Positions 10,943 through 17,665 of a stretch of 17,665 nucleotides of DNA are shown here, piece by piece (the stretch's first letter is position 1; every line of letters starts with the position of its first letter). The notes under the pieces are model-generated. The model was not told the DNA's origin. It searched no databases and saw only the letters and a list, made by a program, of their open reading frames with translations. Origin of the DNA: Leptolyngbyaceae cyanobacterium CSSed165cm_216. GTDB lineage: Bacteria > Cyanobacteriota > Cyanobacteriia > Phormidesmidales > Phormidesmidaceae. The translations under genes were made by a program, and so were the position numbers. The stretch covers positions 1 to 17,665 of the forward strand of contig SLIY01000440.1 in NCBI GenBank assembly GCA_007135385.1. The letters run 5' to 3'.

Positions 10943-13383
10943 CTGCGGAGGGTAACCCCAAACTGCTTCTCAAGGGTGGCGCGCACGTTTTGATGCACCG
11001 GCTCCACTGCATCGTCGGTCAGGGTTTTATCAGGGGACCGGTAGACCAATCGAAAGGCCAAACTGCGCTGCCCCTGGGGCACCCCTTCCCCCCGGTACTG
11101 ATCAAACAACGCCACAGACTCCAGCAGTTTACCCCCGGCCTTACGCATGGCCGCCGCCAGATCAGCCACAGCAGTATCGAGGGGAGCGTAAAAGGCTAAG
11201 TCGCGATCGCTGGCCGGGAAGGTCGAGTAAGGGGTAAACTTCACAGACTTTTGCAATCCCGGCACCAGGCAAGTTTCGAGCACCTCCCAGTTCAGCTGAA
11301 ACACATACACTTCCGCCGGTAGCTGCCGCTGTTGCCGCTGTTGAGGATGCACCTGGCCAAACCGGCCGAGTTCCAGTCTGCCCCGCACCCATAACGATGC
11401 CGTGCGGCCTGGATGCAAGCGTGGATCGCTGGCATCAGCGCGATAGTCTACGGCTAATCCCAGCCGCTGAAAGACGCCGTCCAAAATTCCCTTAGCCTCG
11501 TACCAGGTGAGGGGCTGTTCTTGGCCACTGGTGACCCAACGGCTGGACCGTCCGTCTCCGCCGACAATGCCCCCTACCGCTTTAGCTTCATGAATACCCT
11601 GGTCGTCTTGCCAAAAAATATGGCCAATTTCAAAGCCGTTGAGGGGGCCGTTGCCCTGGTTTAGGTTAAATTCATAGGCCTCAATTAAGCCATCAATCAG
11701 ATCCTGGCGCAGGGCCGAATATTCTGGGAATAGGGGATTAGCCAGGGTCACCTGGCGATCGGACACCGGCTTGGTTAAGGAATAGTGCAACAGCTCCGTT
11801 AACCCGGCAGCCCGAAAGGTTTCCCGTACTCGCCGACTCAGGGCCGCCTCCACCGATAGGTAGCCTCCCGCCGACTTTTGGGGTAGGGTATCGGCAAAGT
11901 GGTTGTAGCCATACAACCGAGCCACTTCCTCAATTAAATCAATCTCCCGTTCCAGGTCACGGTAGCGGTAAGGGGGCACTGTCACCGCCCAAGTCCCAGC
12001 CACATCCCCAGGGACCACCTGACATCCTAAAGTTTCTAGCAAAGGCTGAATCCTATCCGCTGGTATGGGTTGGGGCGTATCTCCCAAATTCACCACCGGC
12101 CCCAGCACCTGAGTCACCCGGTCTAGACGCAGGCTAATCACCCGCTCCGGTAGCGCTTCCCCGAGGGGGGTCGTGGCCACCGTTTGAGCCACCACAGTGG
12201 CCCCGGCCAAGTCTTGCAGCAGCTGCAACGCCCGATTGCACGCCAACGATAGCTCAGCCGGGTTCACCCCTCGCTCGTAGCGGGCCGAAGCTTCGGTGCG
12301 TAACCCTTGGCTGCGGGCCGATCGCCGAATCACCGCAGCATCAAAGTAGGCGGCTTCCAGCACGACGGCTTGGGTATCATCCCCCACTTCTGTCGCCTCT
12401 CCCCCCATCACCCCCGCTAAGGCTACAGGCTGATCATTAGCGGTAATCAGTAGGGTTTCAGGCTGTAGCTGTCGATCTTGGCGATCGAGGGTCACCAGAG
12501 ATTCTCCCGACCGGCCATAGCGAACCCCCAGGGTCAAGCCTTCCTCCCCACTGGCCGCTAGCAGGCGCTCCCGGTCAAAGGCATGCAAGGGCTGCCCCCA
12601 CTCCAGCAGCACATAATTGGTGATATCCACCACGTTGTTGATGGGCCGAGTACCAGATGCTTGGAGGCGTTGTTGTAACCAAAGGGGGGACGGGGCCAGG
12701 GTGATATTTTCTAGGACAGTGCCTATATAGATAGGACAAGCCTTCTCATCCTTGAGCTCGATGGCAGGGGTCGGATGACTAACCGCCAGGGGGGGAGCAT
12801 CCGTAGCTGGCAAGCGCAAGGTAGACCCAGTAATGGCCGCTACTTCCCGCGCAATCCCAACCATACTCAAGGCATCGGCCCGATTAGCAGTGGAAGTCAC
12901 ATCTAAAATCACGTCGTCTAGGCCTAGTAGGGGCCGCACATCTTGCCCCACCTTGAGAGTATCGACCGCAAAAATATGGATACCTTCGGACTCTTTAGCT
13001 AACCCCAGCTCCGCCAAAGAGCAAATCATCCCAGCCGAAGGCACCCCTCGCAACTTACGGGGCTTGATGGTTAAATCGACCACGGGCAGGTAGGTATCGA
13101 CGGTGGCTACAGCTACATAGGCATTAGCCCGCACATTGGCCGCACCACAGACAATGGTGGATGGCTCCGTTTGGCCAATGTCTACCTGGCAAACACTGAG
13201 TTTATCAGCATCGGGATGGGGGGCACGCTCCAGCACTCGACCCACCACTACACCATCCGCCCAGGTGCGTCGATCTTCAATGTCCTCCACTTCAAACCCT
13301 GCCATGGTCAGGGCGTCAGCCAAATCTGCTGGAGACAGCTGGACGGCAACCAATTCATTCAGCCAGTTCAGGGAGATACGCAT
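10939..13383 (-). CDS. pheT: Phenylalanyl-tRNA synthetase, beta subunit
   Basis: The protein has 814 residues, the normal length for the large subunit of the bacterial (alpha-beta)2 enzyme that charges tRNA-Phe in the cytosol. The N-terminal MRISLNWLNELV is typical. The tRNA-binding OB domain follows at about 40-150 (VVGRVLERAPHPDADKLSVCQV, PAGMICSLAELGL). The B3/B4 region, which holds the editing site, covers about 205-390 (RPINNVVDITNYVLLEWGQPLHAFD). B5 is at about 405-480, then the catalytic-like core (YRDLEREIDLIEEVARLYGY). The C-terminal FDX-ACB anticodon-binding domain is at about 718-814 (KFTPYSTFPASDRDLAFY). pheS is not adjacent, which is common in cyanobacteria, where the two genes are often separate. 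The gene is convergent with the DUF4349 gene, with a 4-base stop overlap, and shares a 444-base upstream spacer with the kinase gene. Confidence 0.97.
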   Translation of the reverse strand: MRISLNWLNELVAVQLSPADLADALTMAGFEVEDIEDRRTWADGVVVGRVLERAPHPDADKLSVCQVDIGQTEPSTIVCGAANVRANAYVAVATVDTYLPVVDLTIKPRKLRGVPSAGMICSLAELGLAKESEGIHIFAVDTLKVGQDVRPLLGLDDVILDVTSTANRADALSMVGIAREVAAITGSTLRLPATDAPPLAVSHPTPAIELKDEKACPIYIGTVLENITLAPSPLWLQQRLQASGTRPINNVVDITNYVLLEWGQPLHAFDRERLLAASGEEGLTLGVRYGRSGESLVTLDRQDRQLQPETLLITANDQPVALAGVMGGEATEVGDDTQAVVLEAAYFDAAVIRRSARSQGLRTEASARYERGVNPAELSLACNRALQLLQDLAGATVVAQTVATTPLGEALPERVISLRLDRVTQVLGPVVNLGDTPQPIPADRIQPLLETLGCQVVPGDVAGTWAVTVPPYRYRDLEREIDLIEEVARLYGYNHFADTLPQKSAGGYLSVEAALSRRVRETFRAAGLTELLHYSLTKPVSDRQVTLANPLFPEYSALRQDLIDGLIEAYEFNLNQGNGPLNGFEIGHIFWQDDQGIHEAKAVGGIVGGDGRSSRWVTSGQEQPLTWYEAKGILDGVFQRLGLAVDYRADASDPRLHPGRTASLWVRGRLELGRFGQVHPQQRQQRQLPAEVYVFQLNWEVLETCLVPGLQKSVKFTPYSTFPASDRDLAFYAPLDTAVADLAAAMRKAGGKLLESVALFDQYRGEGVPQGQRSLAFRLVYRSPDKTLTDDAVEPVHQNVRATLEKQFGVTLRS

Positions 13384-13827
13384 AACGAGGACTAGGATTG
13401 ACTCGGGTGAATATGGGGAACGCTATATCTAGCCCAAACATTCTACCCCCTAGCCTCCGCTGTCTGGGAGGTGACCTGAGGCGGGGGCCAGGGATTTTCT
13501 TGGCCAAAAGTCTATTGTTTCTGGTTCCGTTTAGCGTGATCCCCAGCCTTACACCGTTAACTGGACTGAGCTACTCAAATTCATGGAGTTTTCACATTGA
13601 CCACAGATTTCCATCAGAAGTGTGTATCCCTGCTAATGAATGCTTTAACCCCTCTCTGAAAGAGGGAACAATTAGGCTAAGGTGGCAATATCTTCTAAGG
13701 TAAACCGTAACAATGGGCTGTGTTATTACCCCGATGGGGCTTAGCCTCTGACGGCCCTGGGAACTGGCCGCCTTCAACGAATGCCTTCTAGTTTGGCTAA
13801 CGTCTGACACCCACCCCACTGGGCCGA
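13384..13827. other. Divergent spacer between pheT and the kinase gene
   Basis: The 444 bases contain no convincing gene, tRNA or known RNA motif. Visible structure: a bulged GC-rich hairpin at 13446-13487, a smaller hairpin (GGCCA 13486-13490 with TGGCC 13501-13505) overlapping its edge, and a 6-bp hairpin CCCTCT/AGAGGG at 13650-13666. Promoters for pheT (leftward) and the kinase (rightward) must lie here, but I cannot place them with confidence. Confidence 0.55.
13446..13505. other. Possible structured RNA or hairpin pair
   Basis: CCCCC (13446-13450), TA bulge and GCCTC (13453-13457) pair with GAGGC (13478-13482) and GGGGG (13483-13487), giving 10 bp with one two-base bulge. GGCCA (13486-13490) can instead pair with TGGCC (13501-13505), so the two stems share two bases and could be alternatives. 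It lacks a T-tract and matches no RNA family I can name. Confidence 0.3.
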
Positions 13828-15426
13828 ATGAGCTACTGTATCAATCCCGATTGTCCAAAACCGAAGAACCCACCCACGGTAAATCAGTGCCAGGCTTGTG
13901 GGTCACCGCTTTTGTTGCGCGATCGCTATCGGATGATTCGCGCCCTAGGACGAGGTGGTTTTGGGGCTACATTCTTGGCAAGGGATGAGGTCTTACCTGG
14001 CAAACCCCCCTGTGTGATCAAACAGTTATGTCCCTCCACCGAAGCCCCTCAAGTGCTGGATATGGCCCGGAATTTGTTCCAGCGAGAAGCGAAAATCCTC
14101 GGCAAAATTGGCAACCATCCCCAACTGCCCAGGCTTCTAGACTATTTTGAAATTGAGCAAGAGTTTTTCCTAGTACAGGAATTCATTAATGGCGCCACCC
14201 TACAGCAGGAAGTTAAGCGGGGCGGCCCCTTCACCGAAGCGGGGGTCAAACAATTCCTGAGCGAAATTTTACCCATGGTGCAGTTCCTGCACGAAAATCA
14301 TGTCATTCACCGGGACATTAAGCCAGCCAACATCATTCGCCGCCAGCAAGACAAAAAGCTGGTGTTGATTGACTTTGGTGCCGTTAAAGACAAAGTTAGC
14401 CCTGTACTGGCCAACAGCTCCGAACAAACAGCCCTGACCGCCTATGCGATTGGCACCCCAGGCTACGCCCCGCCAGAGCAGATGGCCATGCGCCCGGTCT
14501 ATGCCAGCGATATCTATGCTTTGGGGGTAACTTGCATCTATTTGTTATCAGGCAAGGCACCTAAAGATCTGAACTATGACCCTACCACTGGGGAAATGCT
14601 ATGGCAAAGCAAGGTACATGTCAGCGATCACTTTGCTAAAGTCTTACAAAAAATGCTGGAGATTTCAGTCCGCCATCGCTACCAGACGGTTGATGCTATC
14701 CATCGCGATCTGGATTTGGAGCCCTATTTAGAAGGGCTGGCCCATAATATGGCATTTCCAGTCCAGGGGATTTCTCCTATGAATGGCCATAGTGGCAGTC
14801 AGGGCACCGCCACTAGTCCTATCCCTCAACTTGGCAGTAGCCCTTCTGGCGGTTCCCCCTCCTCCCGCATGGCCGCAGCAATTCGGGCCCGACGAGAGCG
14901 AGCCAGCTCTCAATCTGGACCAACCGGGGGGCATCCCCTCAATGGTTACAGCTCACTGGCAGGGGCTCAGTCGGCAAAGATGCCCCCTCGGATTCAGCCG
15001 ATGACCTCCGATGATATTAAGCAAAAGTACACCAAGGGTCGTCGTGATTTCTCACTCCAAACGTTCAGAGCACTTGAGCTACCGCGCACCCTTCTGGAGG
15101 ATATCAACTTTAATCAGTCCAAGTTACCTAACGCTAATTTCCAGGGCGCTGATCTGACCAAAGCTAACTTTGGTCGGGCTAATCTGAGCCGGACCAGCTT
15201 CCGCAATGCCAAGTTAGTCCGGGCCTACTTCAACTATGCCAACCTGGAAGGGGCTGATATGCGTGGGGCCGACCTCCAGTATGCTTGCCTCTCTAATGCC
15301 AACCTGCGGGGGGCTAACCTCTGTGGGGCAGATTTGTCTGGGGCCCTGGTGTCCGATGACCAATTGGCCCTGGCACGGACGAATTGGTCCACGGTATTAC
15401 CCAATGGTCGGCGTAGTATTCCTTAA
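13828..15426 (+). CDS. spkB: SpkB-like Ser/Thr protein kinase with pentapeptide repeats
   Basis: The protein has 532 residues in three parts. Residues 4-24 hold four cysteines (C4, C9, C21, C24) in a zinc-ribbon-like arrangement. A Hanks-type kinase domain follows, about 34-295: glycine loop GRGGFG (41-46), lysine K65 in VIKQL, helix C glutamate E87, catalytic HRDIKPAN (161-168), DFG (182-184) and APPEQ (214-218). A Ser/Gly/Pro-rich linker (about 320-390) joins it to a C-terminal stack of pentapeptide repeats (about 428-508, A(N/D)LxxA pattern). This cysteine-kinase-pentapeptide layout is that of SpkB of Synechocystis, a kinase linked to oxidative stress and motility; the cysteines suggest redox or metal sensing. 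No membrane helix is seen, so it is probably soluble. It ends one base before the stop of the convergent transporter gene. Confidence 0.93.
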   Translation: MSYCINPDCPKPKNPPTVNQCQACGSPLLLRDRYRMIRALGRGGFGATFLARDEVLPGKPPCVIKQLCPSTEAPQVLDMARNLFQREAKILGKIGNHPQLPRLLDYFEIEQEFFLVQEFINGATLQQEVKRGGPFTEAGVKQFLSEILPMVQFLHENHVIHRDIKPANIIRRQQDKKLVLIDFGAVKDKVSPVLANSSEQTALTAYAIGTPGYAPPEQMAMRPVYASDIYALGVTCIYLLSGKAPKDLNYDPTTGEMLWQSKVHVSDHFAKVLQKMLEISVRHRYQTVDAIHRDLDLEPYLEGLAHNMAFPVQGISPMNGHSGSQGTATSPIPQLGSSPSGGSPSSRMAAAIRARRERASSQSGPTGGHPLNGYSSLAGAQSAKMPPRIQPMTSDDIKQKYTKGRRDFSLQTFRALELPRTLLEDINFNQSKLPNANFQGADLTKANFGRANLSRTSFRNAKLVRAYFNYANLEGADMRGADLQYACLSNANLRGANLCGADLSGALVSDDQLALARTNWSTVLPNGRRSIP

Positions 15427-15427
15427 T

Positions 15428-16585
15428 TCATGACTGGCCAATTTCCGCCGGGGTTTCTTCCCCAGTGGGTAAAATAAACGTTTCAGCGATGCCATCGTCA
15501 GCGTATCGTAGCGACCCTAGGGCCTCTTTAATCACCACCGCTGCGGGTACAGCTACAATCACCCCTAACAATCCACCCACCCTGGCCCCTGACAGAATGG
15601 CGATAAATACCCAAAAGGGGTTTAGCCCAGTGACACTACCCAAGACCCGTGGGGCCAAACCATTTTCCACCAGTTGCTGCACCACCACTGAGGCAATCAG
15701 CATCGGGATGGCAATTTTAATATCCCGCAGTGCCACTAACAGGGTGACGATGATTACCCCCACCGTACCGCCAAAGGGAATTAGCGCTAGCAGTCCTACC
15801 ATCAACCCAAACAGAGAACCAAAGGGAACGTTCAATAGCCCAAAAATCAGGGTTAGGGCTGTACCAAAGCAACTGGCTACAATCAGTTGGCCTAAAAAGT
15901 AGTTACGGAAGCTTTGGCGCAGAGTACTGGAAAATGGGCCCTGAATCGGACCAGGTAGGAGTCCTACGAGTCCTTGCCAGACTTCTGACCCATGTTGTAG
16001 CAAATAGAAGGTAAGAACGATGGTCAACACCACATCCAGCAGTTTGCTGGCGGTGAAAAAGGCCACGTTGAGGGTGAGATTCAAGGCTTCCCCAGCAATG
16101 GATTGAATTTCTCGCTTGAGGCGATCGCTGGTCTGACTAATCAGCCCATCTAGGTTCACTGGCCAGCCCCATTCGGCAAACTGGCCATCTAACATCATCA
16201 GCTGATTTTTACCGGAATCAAACCACTCGGGCAACTTTGTCACCAACTGCTGGGCTTGATCGATCACAAAGGGGACAACCGTTAGGGCTAAACCAGTCAC
16301 GGCCACCAAAGTCAGCACCAACACCAATAAGGCGGCTTGGCTACGCTTCAGCCCAGCCTTTTCTAACCGAGCCATAGGGTAACTCAGCAAAAAGGCCAGT
16401 AGGGCGGCAATCAGCACGGTCACCAAGATGGAGCGAAAATAACCAAAAATGATGGATACGGCCCAAACATTCAGTACCAGTAAGGGGGTAGCTAGCAATA
16501 CGACGGTGGACTGGGCAATGGGGGTGAGCTGGTCCCACCAACGAGACAGCCAGCTTTTGGACGCAGGTTTACCGGATTGGGTCAT
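15428..16585 (-). CDS. AI-2E family transporter (PerM/UPF0118)
   Basis: The protein has 385 residues and about seven or eight membrane helices. A short cytoplasmic N-terminus leads to two hydrophobic segments at about 25-65 and a third near 80-105. An amphipathic periplasmic or re-entrant stretch follows at about 115-165 (QAQQLVTKLPEWFDSGKNQL). The C-terminal helix bundle carries the family motif region LLALIPFGGTVGVIIV and ENGLAPRVLGSVTGLNPFWVFIAILSGARVGGLLGVIVAVPAAVVIKE (in parts). The family includes TqsA/YdgG and PerM; proven substrates are few, and AI-2 export should not be assumed in a cyanobacterium. The ATG at 16585 gives a normal N-terminus. It is convergent with the kinase gene and divergent from the SGNH gene. 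Confidence 0.9.
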   Translation of the reverse strand: MTQSGKPASKSWLSRWWDQLTPIAQSTVVLLATPLLVLNVWAVSIIFGYFRSILVTVLIAALLAFLLSYPMARLEKAGLKRSQAALLVLVLTLVAVTGLALTVVPFVIDQAQQLVTKLPEWFDSGKNQLMMLDGQFAEWGWPVNLDGLISQTSDRLKREIQSIAGEALNLTLNVAFFTASKLLDVVLTIVLTFYLLQHGSEVWQGLVGLLPGPIQGPFSSTLRQSFRNYFLGQLIVASCFGTALTLIFGLLNVPFGSLFGLMVGLLALIPFGGTVGVIIVTLLVALRDIKIAIPMLIASVVVQQLVENGLAPRVLGSVTGLNPFWVFIAILSGARVGGLLGVIVAVPAAVVIKEALGSLRYADDGIAETFILPTGEETPAEIGQS

Positions 16586-16650
16586 AGACTCAGCCCCAGG
16601 GCCATAGAGATCGGTAGTGGGCAGGGTGCTTTACACATATGATTCTAAGA

Positions 16651-16690
16651 TGAACCTCTCTTGGCTTTTTAGCGTGAACCTCTCTTGGCT
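16651..16690. repeat. 16-bp direct repeat, 24-bp spacing
   Basis: TGAACCTCTCTTGGCT occurs at 16651-16666 and again at 16675-16690 with no mismatch. It lies in the 279-base divergent spacer between the AI-2E transporter (minus) and SGNH hydrolase (plus) genes. The 24-bp period is close to two helical turns plus three bases. It could be a regulator site pair or a local duplication. Confidence 0.6.
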
Positions 16691-16729
16691 GGGGTAAGCT
16701 CGATCTGGGATAAGGCCAATGGTAGGAAA

Positions 16730-16864
16730 GCGATCGATTCTGCCTTTTCTGGAAAATGCAGTGCTCGGATCAGCGGTTATAGGGCTAATATGTAAACAAT
16801 TTATAACAATTTTCGATTCACTACTATCGCTCTGGTTACCTTTTGTTCTGCTTCGTCTTACTGA
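16730..16864 (+). promoter_or_regulatory. A+T-rich probable promoter region of the SGNH gene
   Basis: The stretch from about 16780 to 16850 is much richer in A+T than the rest of the window (for example ATGTAAACAATTTATAACAA). It lies directly upstream of the start at 16865. I cannot assign -35 and -10 boxes reliably. Confidence 0.3.
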
Positions 16865-17596
16865 ATGAGTTCTATGGTTGCCGTTCCCCAGTTTCCTAAC
16901 TCTAGTTTCAAGCTCAAGCAGGTTCATCCCCAAAAGGTGGTGGTGTTAGGCGATAGTTTAGTATATGGGTTTGGCGACCCAGAAGGGGGGGGTTGGGTAG
17001 AGCGTCTGCGTCGTCAGGCTATGGTGCCAGGACATCCCGGAGCCGTTTTCTATAACCTGGGCGTCCGAGGTGATGGGGTCAACCAGGTGATGCAGCGACT
17101 GCACCACGAATTTAGTCAGCGGGGAGAAATTCGCAATCGGGTGCCTGACTTAATTGTCTTGTCGGTGGGGGTGAATGATTCGGCCCGAGTGGGCCGTCCC
17201 CTAGGGCGTAACTACACGAACTATGATGAGTTCCAAGACAAGATTGGGGCGCTGGTAACCCAAGCGCGTCAACTCTGTCCAGTCTTGTTTGTGGGCATGA
17301 CCCCGGTGAATGAGTCAGCGATGCCCTTTGCCGAGGTGTTGCACTACTCTCACAGCGAACAGTGGCGCTATAAAGAGGCCACCCAACTGGCCTGCTCCCA
17401 CTACAACATTCCCTATTTGGATATCCTTAATCTTTGGTTAGGGCGGGGAGATGCTTGGTGGCAGCCCTACTTATGCCCGGATGGTTTACACCCGAACGTG
17501 GCTGGTTACCGAGCCCTGCTCAACGATATCCTGGCCTGGGATGCCTTTCAGGCGGCGGTCGATTTACACCCTATCCCTCAGATGGCCTCAAGCTAG
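16865..17596 (+). CDS. SGNH/GDSL-family hydrolase
   Basis: The protein has 243 residues and all four signature blocks of the SGNH esterase/lipase superfamily. Block I is VVVLGDSLVYG with nucleophile Ser31. Block II is the glycine in NLGVRGDG (about 64-71). Block III is SVGVNDSARVG with Asn104. Block V is CPDGLHPNVAGY with Asp206 and His209 completing the triad. There is no signal peptide (MSSMVAVPQFPNSS), so it is likely cytosolic, unlike many exported members. It should hydrolyse an ester or acyl group; thioesterase, lysophospholipase or carbohydrate esterase activity are all possible, and sequence alone does not decide. It is divergent from the AI-2E transporter. The 69 bases after it to the window edge hold no gene. 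Confidence 0.92.
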   Translation: MSSMVAVPQFPNSSFKLKQVHPQKVVVLGDSLVYGFGDPEGGGWVERLRRQAMVPGHPGAVFYNLGVRGDGVNQVMQRLHHEFSQRGEIRNRVPDLIVLSVGVNDSARVGRPLGRNYTNYDEFQDKIGALVTQARQLCPVLFVGMTPVNESAMPFAEVLHYSHSEQWRYKEATQLACSHYNIPYLDILNLWLGRGDAWWQPYLCPDGLHPNVAGYRALLNDILAWDAFQAAVDLHPIPQMASS

Positions 17597-17665
17597 TATC
17601 GGCTAATTTCCCCTGGGGCCAATGCCCTGTAAGGCTCAGTCAGCCAAACAAAAGCGATCGCGCCC

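Larger units (their letters stand above)
946..17661. repeat. HIP1 octamer GCGATCGC, fourteen dispersed copies
   Basis: Copies start at 946, 1733, 3627, 4175, 4373, 5483, 7190, 8163, 9338, 9380, 11203, 13919, 16121 and 17654. A random sequence of this length would hold about 0.3. HIP1 is a hallmark of many cyanobacterial genomes. Here the copies are mostly inside genes, and the pair at 9338 and 9380 both lie in moaD. Confidence 0.85.

Noticed and set aside
13398..13703. 101-codon frame in the pheT-kinase spacer
   Set aside because: No recognisable domain or ribosome site; the composition is like that of noncoding sequence and the frame runs through hairpins.
16631..16933. 100-codon minus-strand frame overlapping the SGNH start
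   Set aside because: It reads the 16-bp direct repeat and the A+T-rich promoter region and overlaps a well-supported gene start, with no family match.

Overview
The window is a stretch of ordinary, gene-dense cyanobacterial chromosome, most like a filamentous or Leptolyngbya-type genome. The evidence is fourteen GCGATCGC (HIP1) octamers in 17.7 kb where chance predicts well under one, heptamer tandem repeats in the spacers, and typical cyanobacterial families: an SpkB-type Ser/Thr kinase with pentapeptide repeats, a DUF4349 lipoprotein, a PMT-type glycosyltransferase and a MoaD protein. I see no plasmid, phage or insertion-sequence genes, no CRISPR array, and no rRNA or tRNA gene.

Layout from left to right. 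Riboflavin synthase (+, 175-855) converges on a PMT-family membrane glycosyltransferase (-, 852-2273). A repeat-rich spacer follows (2274-2794). Next comes an exported nine-TPR protein (+, 2795-3952), which converges on an ExbD/ExbB proton-channel pair (-, 3983-5328). The Tex RNA-binding protein (+, 5477-7627) is followed by a second repeat-bearing spacer (7628-8036). A SixA-type phosphatase (+) converges on a MerR-like regulator (-). MoaD (-) lies behind a small coiled-coil membrane protein gene that is interrupted by an amber codon (-, 9543-9854). A DUF4349 lipoprotein (+) converges on pheT (-, 10939-13383). After a 444-base spacer comes the SpkB-like kinase (+, 13828-15426), which converges on an AI-2E family transporter (-, 15428-16585). 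The window ends with an SGNH/GDSL hydrolase (+, 16865-17596).

Most genes are single transcription units on alternating strands. The exceptions are exbB-exbD, which overlap by ATGA, and possibly the small membrane gene with moaD. All five convergent gene pairs meet with between 4 bases of overlap and a 30-base gap. The genes do not form one pathway: they cover cofactor synthesis (riboflavin, molybdopterin), translation (PheT), RNA metabolism (Tex), envelope energetics (ExbBD), signalling (kinase, His-phosphatase, MerR) and envelope or lipid functions.

I do not find a convincing new multi-gene system. The points most worth a second look are the amber-interrupted membrane gene with an intact Shine-Dalgarno sequence, the 73-bp hairpin tandem repeat and period-7 repeats (including two strong G-quadruplex motifs on the minus strand), the unusual DPF-rich tail on ExbD beside a periplasmic TPR protein, and a palindrome and direct-repeat cluster upstream of the MerR-like gene.
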